The notes beneath the pieces were generated by a model, which was given only the letters and a program-made list of their open reading frames with translations, did not search any database and was not told the origin of the DNA. This document shows positions 8,465 to 16,190 of a stretch of DNA of 64,000 bases, piece after piece. Within the stretch, counting starts at the first letter, position 1. Each line of letters opens with the position of its first letter. Origin of the DNA: Streptomyces sp. NBC_01296 (lineage in GTDB: Bacteria; Actinomycetota; Actinomycetes; Streptomycetales; Streptomycetaceae); NCBI RefSeq assembly GCF_035984415.1, contig NZ_CP130720.1:5580001-5644000 (forward strand), written 5' to 3'. The translations under genes were made by a program, and so were the position numbers.

Positions 8465-9201
8465 CCCACGCGCGCGATCCGCAGGTCGACGACGTAGTGC
8501 TCTTTCACCGTCCCACCGGGGAACAGGACTCGGAGCCGCTCCCGCTCGGCGCTGAGGAAGTCACCGCTCCCGGGTCGGCCGACCAGGAAGAGGGAGTGGG
8601 TCGCCAACTTGGCAAGATGGGCGTCGATCGTGATTTCTCGAGACCAAGGCAGCAGCCGGGTGGTGAACTCCAAGCCGCCCTGCGACCTGGGATGTTCGTT
8701 GATGTACCAACCGGGACCGAACCTCTCCTCGATCCGGGCCTGCTGGTCGGCGATCCACTCGACGCCCACGTCCGGGTCGTTCGACCAGACGGCCAGCGCC
8801 CCGCCGGGTCGCAGCACGCGCAGGGCCTCCGGTCCGGAGTGGGCCGGATCGGTCCAGTGCCAGGACTGCGCGTACGCAAGGAGGTCAAGGGACCCCGACG
8901 CGAAGGGCAGCCGATCCCCATCCCCGCGTACGAGCGGAACGCGCGGGTGACGCCGCCGGAACTCCGCGGCCATCCCCGCCCCCGGCTCGACGCCGACCAC
9001 GTTGGCCCCGCGGGCGCACAACAGCCCGGTGGCGATCCCGGTGCCGGCCCCCACATCGGCAACCCGCGCCCCGCGCAGCGCCACCCCGGAGACCTCCTCC
9101 AGGGCATCCGCCAGCGCGTCGGGATACGAGGGCCGATGGTCCCCGTACCGCCGCGCAGCCACCCCGAACGACCGCGCCCGCTCCACAGATCCGTCCGCCA
9201 T
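8440..9201 (-). CDS. SAM-dependent class I methyltransferase
   Basis: The 253-residue protein has SAM motif I VADVGAGTGIATGLL, acidic VVGVEPGAGM for the ribose, and motif II/III GSLDLLAYAQSWHWTDP with LRVLRPGGALAVW, the usual order of the Methyltransf_11 group. Start 9201 (MADGSV) has GGAAGGTGG just upstream. Substrate unknown. The 3-prime end overlaps the PstB remnant by 25 bp on the opposite strand. It is divergent from the small gene at 9253 with a 51-bp shared promoter region. Confidence 0.85.
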   Translation of the reverse strand: MADGSVERARSFGVAARRYGDHRPSYPDALADALEEVSGVALRGARVADVGAGTGIATGLLCARGANVVGVEPGAGMAAEFRRRHPRVPLVRGDGDRLPFASGSLDLLAYAQSWHWTDPAHSGPEALRVLRPGGALAVWSNDPDVGVEWIADQQARIEERFGPGWYINEHPRSQGGLEFTTRLLPWSREITIDAHLAKLATHSLFLVGRPGSGDFLSAERERLRVLFPGGTVKEHYVVDLRIARVGQPKRPWT

Positions 9202-9252
9202 CCGCCCACCTTCCCGCACCACCCCCCTCCCACACCAGGGCACACTGGGGCC

Positions 9253-9486
9253 ATGGCCGCTCTCGTCTACTTCCGAAAGATCTCCGAAGACGCGGAAACG
9301 GTCCGCTACGCCTTCGGCCCCGACCCGGAAGACCTCCCCCGCACCCTGACCCTGAACAAGGCCACCCGCACCTCCGCAGTGGACGACGGCCGACTCGACC
9401 ACCTGTCCCTGAAGGCATCCCGCAAGATCAACGCCCTCCACTCCCGATCCACCCACTGGCCAGACCGGGGCATGAGCGCCAGCTGA
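9253..9486 (+). CDS. Small conserved-looking hypothetical protein
   Basis: The 77-residue product starts MAALVYFRKISEDAETVRYAFG and ends RGMSAS. No signal peptide, membrane span or known motif is visible; the composition is polar with many charged residues. The strand pattern at the start (VYFRKIS..VRYAFGPDP) suggests a small beta-containing domain. Good third-position G/C bias and a 51-bp divergent spacing from the methyltransferase support a real gene. I do not recognise the family. Confidence 0.6.
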   Translation: MAALVYFRKISEDAETVRYAFGPDPEDLPRTLTLNKATRTSAVDDGRLDHLSLKASRKINALHSRSTHWPDRGMSAS

Positions 9487-9914
9487 CCCCGCTGCCGGTC
9501 ACCCACGACGGGCCTCGGCCGAGGGGTGTTCGAACCGCGGGGACGCCGAGACAGGTGCCCGGGGCAGGAATTCGACGCCGAGGGCCGAGGTAATTTCAGG
9601 CCGTCAGCAGGCCTCTACGTTGCACCAGTTCCGAGGCGCAGCGCCGACGGGCCGGGCTCCGTGACGCGGACTCATTCAGGACAATCCGCTTCGCGTGGCC
9701 GTTGCACTGGACCGTGTCAGGGCAGCCTCGTGCGCCTGCGTCGGACTGAAAAGGGTATGGGTCGAGGGCGTCTCCATGTGATCCAGAACCCACGAAACCG
9801 CCCCGTCCCGGCCCAACGGCGTGCATTCCCGCAGCAGACCGCCGGCGCACAGCCGGGCCACCGCCGACGGCGCCCTGACCAGCGTCTCCGCTGGTCAGGC
9901 AAGGAGAGGGAGAG
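9487..9914. other. Gene-poor stretch before the tRNA; no recognisable gene
   Basis: This 428-bp gap has lower and uneven G+C and short open frames without codon bias or ribosome sites. It lies on the 3-prime side of the tRNA gene, where integrative elements insert, but I see no integrase remnant and no convincing duplicate of the tRNA 3-prime end. The only clear structure is the tRNA terminator hairpin at 9874-9899. Confidence 0.6.
9874..9899 (-). terminator. Terminator hairpin of tRNA-Arg
   Basis: Perfect 11-bp stem CCTGACCAGCG (9874-9884) with complement 9889-9899 and a TCTC loop, 15 nt beyond the tRNA 3-prime end. It lacks a clear U-tract. Confidence 0.7.
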
Positions 9915-9987
9915 TGCCCCCGGCAGGACTCGAACCTGCGGCCAAGTGCTTAGAAGGCACCTGCTCTATCCACTGAGCTACGGGGGC
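9915..9987 (-). tRNA. tRNA-Arg(TCT)
   Basis: A 73-nt cloverleaf: acceptor GCCCCCG/CGGGGGC with discriminator A, D arm GCTC..GAGC, anticodon stem GGTGC/GCACT with loop CTTCTAA giving anticodon TCT, and T arm GCAGG-TTCGAGT-CCTGC. The 3-prime CCA is not encoded. It decodes AGA, a rare codon in this genome type. Confidence 0.97.
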
Positions 9988-10310
9988 CGGAAGGTGGCCG
10001 TGGTGGCCTGGAGCCCCGTGGTGGGGGTGGGACTGTCGTCCGGACCGGGTCAAGGATAGGGCTCCGGCCGCCTTGTCCCGGTTGCTTCACCCGCGTGCCA
10101 CGATGTGGAGGTTCGGTGAAGCGGTCCCGATAATCGCAGGCAGGTGCGATTCTCGCACCGCTTTTGCGCCGCGGCGCCCCTGGTGTTGTGCACTCGTTAT
10201 GCCTGCGCCCCACTCGTCCGCTGTGTCCAAAAGGTCCCGCTGGAGTCGCGGTCGGCGCGCAGAGGGCGTATAAGCTTCAAAAATGGTCCCAAATTGGGCA
10301 TTCTTCGCAT
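9988..10310. other. Intergenic region: divergent promoters of tRNA-Arg and dynA
   Basis: This 323-bp gap separates the divergent tRNA and dynA genes and must hold both promoters. A perfect small hairpin, GGTGCGA-TTC-TCGCACC, lies at 10143-10159. G+C drops near 10270-10310 just before dynA, as expected at a promoter. No gene is seen. Confidence 0.6.
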
Positions 10311-11933
10311 GTGGTGACCTTGGATGTTCGGCCTCAGCTGCTCGATGCCCTGTCCGCCCTGCGCGACCGGGTCGCGTCCGTGCGTCTGCCGCTGCCCCTG
10401 CCCGGCGCCCCGCGCGCCCGCCAGACCAGAGCCGAGCTGCTCGCGCAGCTCGACGACTACCTCGTACCCCGGCTGAAGGCGCCCGACGCGCCGCTGCTCG
10501 CCGTCGTCGGCGGGTCCACCGGGGCCGGTAAGTCCACTCTCGTCAACTCCCTCGTGGGGCGCCAAGTGAGTGAAGCCGGCGTACTCCGGCCCACGACACG
10601 GACCCCGGTGCTCGTCTGCCATCCGGATGACCATCACTGGTTCGCCGGGATGCGGGTGCTCCCCGACCTGATGCGGGTCTGGGCCCCGCCCGGCGAGGAC
10701 GACCCGCTCCCCGCCCCCCACCGCGGCTCCCCCCGCGGATTCGGGAACACCGCCGCCACCCGCGAGCTGCGGATCGAGACCGTCGCCGGCCTCCCGCGCG
10801 GGCTCGCCATCCTCGACGCCCCCGACATCGACTCCCTCGTCGTCGAGAACCGGACACTCGCCGCCGAGCTCATCTGCGCCGCCGACATCTGGGTCATGGT
10901 CACCACCGCCTCGCGGTACGCCGACGCCGTGCCCTGGCACCTGCTGCGCACCGCCAAGCAGTACAAGGCGACCCTGAGCATCGTCCTCGACCGGGTCCCG
11001 CACCAGGTGCTCGCCGAGGTCTCGCGGCAGTACGGGGCCCTGCTCACCCGGGCCGGGCTGGGCGACGTACCGCGGTTCACGGTGCCCGAGCTGCCCGAAT
11101 CGGCCGGCGGGGGCGGGCTGCTGCCCGCCAGCGCCGTCGCCCCGCTCTTCGCGTGGCTCGCCCACCACGCGCAGGACCCGGCCGCCCGGCAGTACGCCGT
11201 CGGGCGCACCGCGCTCGGCGCGCTGGACTCCCTCGGGCGCCGGATGCCGGAGCTGGCATCCGCCGTCGCCGCCCAGTACGCCGCCTCCGTACGGCTGACC
11301 TCGGCCGTGGAGGACGCCTACCGGAGGGAGGGCAAGCGGGTCCGCAACCGGCTCGACCAGGGCGGCGTACTGGCCGGGGACGCGCTGACCCGGTGGCGCG
11401 GCTACCCCCTCGACACCAGCGCCGACGAACTGCTCGACTCGCTCGCCGAGTCGCTCGCCGCACTGCTCCAGTGCGCGGTGGCCGCCGCCGACGAGCGGAT
11501 CGCCCAGGCCTGGCGGCGCGAGCCGGCCGCCGGGGCGGTGCAGCTGCCCGGGCCCGACCGGGAGGCGGCGGAACGCATCGGCCTGGCCGTACGGCACTGG
11601 CGGCGCGTACTGGAGGAACTTGCCGAGGAGGAGGTCGCGCGGCTCGACAAGCAGCCCGCGCCCGACCCCGACGGGATCGCCGCCCTGCTGGTCGCGGCCC
11701 TCCTCGGCGGCAAACGGGCCCGGCCCGCCGGGGAGAAGCTCGCCGAGCGGATCGGCGTACAGGCCGCCGTACGGCTGCGCGACCGGGGCGGCGAACTGGT
11801 CGCGCAGCACCTGGAGCAGGTGCTGCGCGCCGAGCGGGACCGCCGGCTGGCCCCGCTGGAGGCGCTCGAGGTGACGCCGGAACCGCAGGCCGAGCTGATC
11901 GCCGCGCTGTCCCTACTGCAGAAGGAGAGGTGA
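10311..11933 (+). CDS. dynA: Dynamin-like GTPase DynA (sporulation septation)
   Basis: The 540-residue cytoplasmic GTPase has P-loop GGSTGAGKST (G67-T76), G2 Thr in RPTTRTPV and G3 DAPDID. No strong N/TKxD G4 is seen (LDRV is nearest). The rest is helical, as in bacterial dynamins. No membrane span is present, unlike its partner. Streptomyces DynA and DynB are known to stabilise FtsZ ladders during sporulation septation. The start is GTG GTG ACC; the first GTG (giving MVTLDVRPQ) is taken, with a weak ribosome site. dynB starts 4 nt after the stop. Identification rests on the two-gene pair, topology and the following ssbB. Confidence 0.85.
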   Translation: MVTLDVRPQLLDALSALRDRVASVRLPLPLPGAPRARQTRAELLAQLDDYLVPRLKAPDAPLLAVVGGSTGAGKSTLVNSLVGRQVSEAGVLRPTTRTPVLVCHPDDHHWFAGMRVLPDLMRVWAPPGEDDPLPAPHRGSPRGFGNTAATRELRIETVAGLPRGLAILDAPDIDSLVVENRTLAAELICAADIWVMVTTASRYADAVPWHLLRTAKQYKATLSIVLDRVPHQVLAEVSRQYGALLTRAGLGDVPRFTVPELPESAGGGGLLPASAVAPLFAWLAHHAQDPAARQYAVGRTALGALDSLGRRMPELASAVAAQYAASVRLTSAVEDAYRREGKRVRNRLDQGGVLAGDALTRWRGYPLDTSADELLDSLAESLAALLQCAVAAADERIAQAWRREPAAGAVQLPGPDREAAERIGLAVRHWRRVLEELAEEEVARLDKQPAPDPDGIAALLVAALLGGKRARPAGEKLAERIGVQAAVRLRDRGGELVAQHLEQVLRAERDRRLAPLEALEVTPEPQAELIAALSLLQKER

Positions 11934-11937
11934 CGCG

Positions 11938-13788
11938 GTGACCGCTTTGACCGACCGCACCGACGACCGCTGGGACGACGGATTCATCGCACGCTCGCGC
12001 CGCGTCGGCGGGATCGACGTCGACCTCGACCCCGATGACGACACGGGCGGGGACGAGGGCGACGACGCGCTCGTCCGCGCCGTCTCCGGCGCCGGCAGCG
12101 ACGGGGGCAAGGCGCCCTCGCCGCCGCTCAGCCCCGAAGGCCAGGCGCTGCGCACGCGCCTCGAGGCGCTGCGCCAGCTGGTCGGGCTCTCACGGACCCG
12201 GCTCGACGGAAAGACCCTCGCCGAGGCGGGCCGGGTGCTCGACGAGGCGGCCGCGCGGCGCGGGCTGTCGCTGCAGCACACGGTCGTCGCGATCGCCGGT
12301 GCCACCGGAAGCGGCAAGTCCACGCTCTTCAATTCACTCGCCGGAGTGCAGATTTCCGAAACGGGGCTGCGCAGGCCGACGACCGCCGCACCCATCGCGT
12401 GCAGCTGGTCGGACGGCGCGGCCGGGCTGCTCGACCGCCTCGAGATCCCGGGCAGGCTGCGCCGCCGGCCGCGCGAGACCTCGGAGACCGGGGCGCTGCG
12501 CGGGATGGTCCTGGTGGACCTGCCGGACCTGGACTCCGCGGTCGGGGCCCACCGCGACCACGTGGACCGGGTGCTCGCCCTCGTCGACGCGGTGGTGTGG
12601 GTGGTCGACCCGGAGAAGTACGCCGACGCGGTGCTGCACGAGCGGTACCTGCGGCCACTGGCCGGGCACGCCGAGGTGACGTTCGTCGTGCTGAACCAGG
12701 TGGACCGGCTGCCCGGCGAGTCGGCGGACCTCGTACTGGACGACCTGCGACGGCTGTTGGACGACGACGGCATCGCCCTCGGCGAGCACGACGAGCCCGG
12801 CGCCACCGTCCTCGGGCTGTCGGCGCTGACCGGCGAGGGCGTCGGGGAACTCCGCGACCTCCTCGCACAGTTCACCCAGGAGAAGGGCGCCGCGACCCGG
12901 CGGATCTCCGCCGATGTCGACCGGGCCGCCATGCGCCTGCGTCCGCTGTACGTGGCCGACGGCCATCCGGGGCCGGAGATCGGGGAGGCGGCGCGCGCCG
13001 AGTTCGAGGACCGGCTCGCGGAGGCGGTCGGGGCGTACGCGGCCGGGCTGGCCGCCGAGCGGGCCTGGCGGCGCAATGCGGGCAAGGCGTGCGGCACCCC
13101 TTGGCTGCGGCTGTGGCGGTGGTACGAGGGCCGGCGCGCCCCGCGCACCCTGGCCGGGCTGGCCGCGCTGGCGGCGATCGGCGGCCGGGGACCTGCGACC
13201 GCGCAGACGCCGGTCGAGGAGGAGGTGACCGCGCGCCAGCGGGTGGAACAGGCCGTACGGACGGTCGCCGACGCGGCGGCCGACGGGCTGCCCGACGCCT
13301 GGGCGCAGGCGGTACGGGAGACCGCGGTGCGGGGCGCCGAACAGCTCCCGGAGTCGCTGGACGAGATCGCGGTGACGCTGGGGTCGGCGGTCACGGTGCC
13401 GAGCGCCAAGCCGCCGCGGCCGGCGTGGTGGCCTGCGGCGGTGCTGGCGCAGGCGGCGATGACGCTGCTGCAGATCTACGGCGGGCTGTGGCTGGTCGGG
13501 CAGATCGCCGGGGTCCTGGAGCCGCGGCTGATGCCGCCGGTGCTGCTGATGGTGGCGGGCATCGTCGGCGGGCCGCTGGTGGAGTGGGCCTGCTCGATCG
13601 CGGCCCGGGGCCCGGCGCGGCGGTACGGGCAGGACGCGGAGCGGCGGCTGCGGCAGGCGGCGGCCGGCTGCGGGCGGGCCCGGGTGCTGGAGCCGGTGGC
13701 GGCGGAGCTGCTGCGCTACCGGGAGGTGCGCGAGCAGTACGCGACGGTGGCCGCAGGGGGGACGAAGTTGTCCACAACCCGCGAGTAG
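11938..13788 (+). CDS. dynB: Dynamin-like GTPase DynB with two C-terminal membrane spans
   Basis: The 616-residue GTPase has an acidic N-terminus (DVDLDPDDD), P-loop GATGSGKST (121-129), G2 in RRPTTAAP, G3 DLPDLD and G4 NQVD. Two hydrophobic spans at about 498-522 and 529-548 (ending near GGPLVEWACS) form a hairpin anchor, the topology reported for DynB. It starts 4 nt after dynA with GGAGAGG inside the dynA end, so the two are translationally coupled. DynA and DynB act together at sporulation septa with SepF-type and SsgB proteins. The gene is followed by the 22-bp repeat array. Confidence 0.87.
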   Translation: MTALTDRTDDRWDDGFIARSRRVGGIDVDLDPDDDTGGDEGDDALVRAVSGAGSDGGKAPSPPLSPEGQALRTRLEALRQLVGLSRTRLDGKTLAEAGRVLDEAAARRGLSLQHTVVAIAGATGSGKSTLFNSLAGVQISETGLRRPTTAAPIACSWSDGAAGLLDRLEIPGRLRRRPRETSETGALRGMVLVDLPDLDSAVGAHRDHVDRVLALVDAVVWVVDPEKYADAVLHERYLRPLAGHAEVTFVVLNQVDRLPGESADLVLDDLRRLLDDDGIALGEHDEPGATVLGLSALTGEGVGELRDLLAQFTQEKGAATRRISADVDRAAMRLRPLYVADGHPGPEIGEAARAEFEDRLAEAVGAYAAGLAAERAWRRNAGKACGTPWLRLWRWYEGRRAPRTLAGLAALAAIGGRGPATAQTPVEEEVTARQRVEQAVRTVADAAADGLPDAWAQAVRETAVRGAEQLPESLDEIAVTLGSAVTVPSAKPPRPAWWPAAVLAQAAMTLLQIYGGLWLVGQIAGVLEPRLMPPVLLMVAGIVGGPLVEWACSIAARGPARRYGQDAERRLRQAAAGCGRARVLEPVAAELLRYREVREQYATVAAGGTKLSTTRE

Positions 13789-13840
13789 TCCACAGGCCGG
13801 AGCGGGAATCGGGGGGCCGCGCCAGCATGGGTCGTACCTC

Positions 13841-13950
13841 GTGCGGATGGTCCGTGCGGGTCGTGCGGATGGTCTGTGCACGTCGTGCGGATGGTCCGTG
13901 CAGGTCATGAGGACGGTCCGTGCAGGTCGTGCGGACGGTCCGTGCGGGTA
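13841..13950. repeat. Five tandem 22-bp repeats between dynB and ssbB
   Basis: Units start at 13841, 13863, 13885, 13907 and 13929, each exactly 22 bp and differing at one to five positions. The core is GTGCGG(A/T)..GGTCCGTGC with a terminal GGTC. Unit length is not a multiple of three and lies close to two helical turns, so equivalent bases face one side of the DNA. The array ends 24 bp before the ssbB start, within its leader or promoter. Confidence 0.9.
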
Positions 13951-13974
13951 CGGATGCGGGGGAGGGCTGCCGGG

Positions 13975-14382
13975 ATGAACGACACCACGGTGACGCTGAT
14001 CGGCCATGTGGCCACGCAGATCGACTACAAGGAGACGGTGAACGGGCCGTCTGCGCGGTTCCGGTTCGCCGTGACGCCGCGGTACTTCGACCGGCGCAAG
14101 GACGCCTGGACGGACGGGACCACCAGCTTCTACACCGTGTGGGCGCGGCGCACGCTCGCGGTGAACCTGGCCGGCTCCGTCGCGGTGGGCGAGCCGCTGG
14201 TGGTGCACGGGCGGCTGCGGGTACGGGAGGATCCACCCGACGGAGAGGGCAACCGGTGGTTCTCTGCGGAGATCGACGCGACCGCCGTCGGCCACGATCT
14301 GAACCGGGGGACGGCGGCATTCCGGCGGGTCGTCAAGGCGGACCCGCCGCTGATGGCCACTCAGAAGGCGGCGGTGGTCTGA
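13975..14382 (+). CDS. ssbB: Single-stranded DNA-binding protein, sporulation paralogue SsbB type
   Basis: The 135-residue OB-fold protein starts MNDTTVTLIGHVATQIDY and contains FRFAVTPRYFDRR, FYTVWARRTLAVN and GEPLVVHGRLRVRE, the typical SSB strands. It ends QKAAVV and lacks the acidic C-terminal tip (DDDIPF type) of housekeeping SSB. Short length and no tip match Streptomyces SsbB, known for a role in chromosome segregation during sporulation. GGGGGAGGG lies about 9 nt before the ATG. Its place after dynAB fits shared sporulation timing, and the repeat array upstream is the likely control region. Confidence 0.88.
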   Translation: MNDTTVTLIGHVATQIDYKETVNGPSARFRFAVTPRYFDRRKDAWTDGTTSFYTVWARRTLAVNLAGSVAVGEPLVVHGRLRVREDPPDGEGNRWFSAEIDATAVGHDLNRGTAAFRRVVKADPPLMATQKAAVV

Positions 14383-14450
14383 GTGTTCGAGGCGGTTAGG
14401 ATTCCCCGATACTCACGGGCACCTGGGTCATTGGCCCGAAGGGGAAGACT

Positions 14451-15743
14451 GTGTCGATTGCCGTTCCCGCATCCTCCGCTCCTGATTCCGTTCCTTCTGC
14501 GCCGTCTGCTGCTGTCGCTTCCGCAAGACCTGCCACCTCGGTTACTGCGGCGACTGCGGTTGCCTCGGTTGCGGCCGTACGGGCCTGCGCGCGGCGGCCG
14601 TTGGCGGCTGCGCTGCTGGCTGCGGCCCTGGCCGCCGCCCCGGCCGCGCGGGCGGCCGCCGACTCCGGGACGCCTGCGCCCCGGACGCCGGAGGGCGCGA
14701 GCGCCGTGCTGGACGGGCTGAAGACGTACGGTCAGGCGGTCCTGCGCGCGAAGGACGGGTCGGTCCGGCAGATTCCGGCCGGGCTGTACGAGATGCGGGT
14801 CGACGGAGGCGGGATGCTCCAGACCTACGGGGTCGGCGTGGCGGGCAACGCCCAGCCGCAGGCCCGGTACACGGAGAGCGGCTGGAGCGGCACCCTGCTC
14901 GAGGGGAACGGGGAGGCGGGCCGGATCCGCTGGGTCCTCGAGCACTCCTACCCGCAGCTGAACGATCTCGCCGGACTGGCCAAGGCGGCCGGGGCCGGGG
15001 CCCTGACCGCGCAGAGCGCGGCCGCCGGAACCCAGGTCGCGATCTGGCGGCTCGCGGACGGGGCGCAGGTGGAGGCCGCCGACCCCGCGGCGGAGAAGCT
15101 GGCCGACTACCTCCAGCGGTCGGCGGGCAAGCTCCCGGAGCCGCCGGCCTCGCTGGGGCTGGACCCGGAGAACGTGTCGGGTCCCGTGGGCACCCGCCTC
15201 GGGCCGGTCACCGTGCGGACCGGGGCGCAGAGCGTGACGGTCACCCCGGACGCGGCGGCCGTGGCGATGGGGGTGCGGGTGGTGGACGCCGAGGGGCGAG
15301 CGCTCACCACCGCGGCCAACGGGAGCCGGCTGTACTTCGAGGTGCCGGCGGGCACCCCGGACGGCGCGGCCTCGGTCACGGTCCAGGGCTCCACGAAGGT
15401 GCCGGTCGGGCGGGTCTTCACCAGCGGGGTGCCGTCCCAGGCGCAGATCGTGGCGGGCTCCAGCGAGTCCGCGGCGGCGGCCTCGGCGCACGCGGTCTGG
15501 CCGCAGCCCGTGGTGGCCGAGGCCGTCACGACCGGCGACGGGCCCGCCGTGACGCAGGCCTCGGCCGCGGCTGCGGCTGCGGTTTCGTCGGAGTCCACCA
15601 CGGACGAGGAGCGGCTCGCCACCAGCGGCAGCTCCGCCGCCACCCCGGTCATCGCCTCGCTGGCGGTGGGCCTGGTGGTACTGGGCGGCCTGGTGGTCCT
15701 CCTGCTCCGCAAGCGCCCACTGGACGAGGAGGACCAGGCGTAA
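14451..15743 (+). CDS. Degenerate thioester-domain (TQXA) cell-wall surface protein
   Basis: The 430-residue protein has a long signal region (core about 50-66, LAAALLAAALAAAPAARA), a TQXA/thioester domain at about 85-220, a beta domain and C-terminal sorting architecture: LATSG (389-393), a hydrophobic span and RKRP. The domain keeps GTQVAIWR (T194, Q195) but the thioester Cys, expected in an LQTYC pattern, is Gly (LQTYGVGV, G127). The only Cys is C46 in the signal region, so no Cys-Gln thioester can form. The sortase E-like LAxTG motif has Ser for Thr. GTG start with AAGGGGAAG upstream. Confidence 0.85.
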   Translation: MSIAVPASSAPDSVPSAPSAAVASARPATSVTAATAVASVAAVRACARRPLAAALLAAALAAAPAARAAADSGTPAPRTPEGASAVLDGLKTYGQAVLRAKDGSVRQIPAGLYEMRVDGGGMLQTYGVGVAGNAQPQARYTESGWSGTLLEGNGEAGRIRWVLEHSYPQLNDLAGLAKAAGAGALTAQSAAAGTQVAIWRLADGAQVEAADPAAEKLADYLQRSAGKLPEPPASLGLDPENVSGPVGTRLGPVTVRTGAQSVTVTPDAAAVAMGVRVVDAEGRALTTAANGSRLYFEVPAGTPDGAASVTVQGSTKVPVGRVFTSGVPSQAQIVAGSSESAAAASAHAVWPQPVVAEAVTTGDGPAVTQASAAAAAAVSSESTTDEERLATSGSSAATPVIASLAVGLVVLGGLVVLLLRKRPLDEEDQA

Positions 15744-16190
15744 GGGGGCATCCACATACCCCGGGTACGGGTCCGAGGGGCGGCGGCATGGTGCCGAGGA
15801 CGTCCCTCGGGTATCCGGGCGACGGGATGCCGGTGGGGAGAGGTCAGGGGCGGCGGCACGGTGCCCATGACGCCGCTCGGGTGCCCTGAGTCGGGGTGCT
15901 CATTCGGGGTGCTCATTCGGATTGCTCATGGGGACGGGGCCTGGGGGTAGCGGCGTGTTGCCGGTGAGATGGCTCCGGCGGCCGGAGTCCCGTGGCGAGG
16001 GGCCAGTGGCGGCGTCACGCCCCGGATGTCGCTGCGGTGTCCTGGCGGCGGGATGCGCGTGGGGAGGGGGCCTTGGGGGAGCGGCATGTTGTCCGTGGGG
16101 TGGCTCCGGCGCGCGGAGTGCGGGCGCCCGGGGAGGGCCGGTTGGCGGAGGCGTTGGTTCCGAGGCGGAGGTTTCGGGTAAGCGCAGGCA
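15744..16190. repeat. Repeat-rich intergenic region with 3 x 13-bp tandem repeats
   Basis: This 447-bp gap has no gene with codon bias. It contains TCGGGGTGCTCAT at 15891-15903 and 15904-15916, and a variant TCGGATTGCTCAT at 15917-15929. Longer degenerate duplications flank it: a GGGGCGGCGGCAxGGTGCC segment at about 15778 and 15848, and a segment ending GATGGCTCCGGC / GGTGGCTCCGGC at about 15968 and 16099. The whole looks like decayed duplicated DNA. Confidence 0.65.

Noticed and set aside
9487..9914. Possible relic of an integrative element next to tRNA-Arg
   Set aside because: A TCGAACCGCGG segment at about 9529 vaguely recalls the tRNA 3-prime end, but the match is short and imperfect and there is no integrase or att pair.
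10223..10227. Single GACAC core (minus strand) upstream of dynA as a WhiA site
   Set aside because: A 5-bp match is expected by chance in any few hundred bases; no second half or conserved context is visible.
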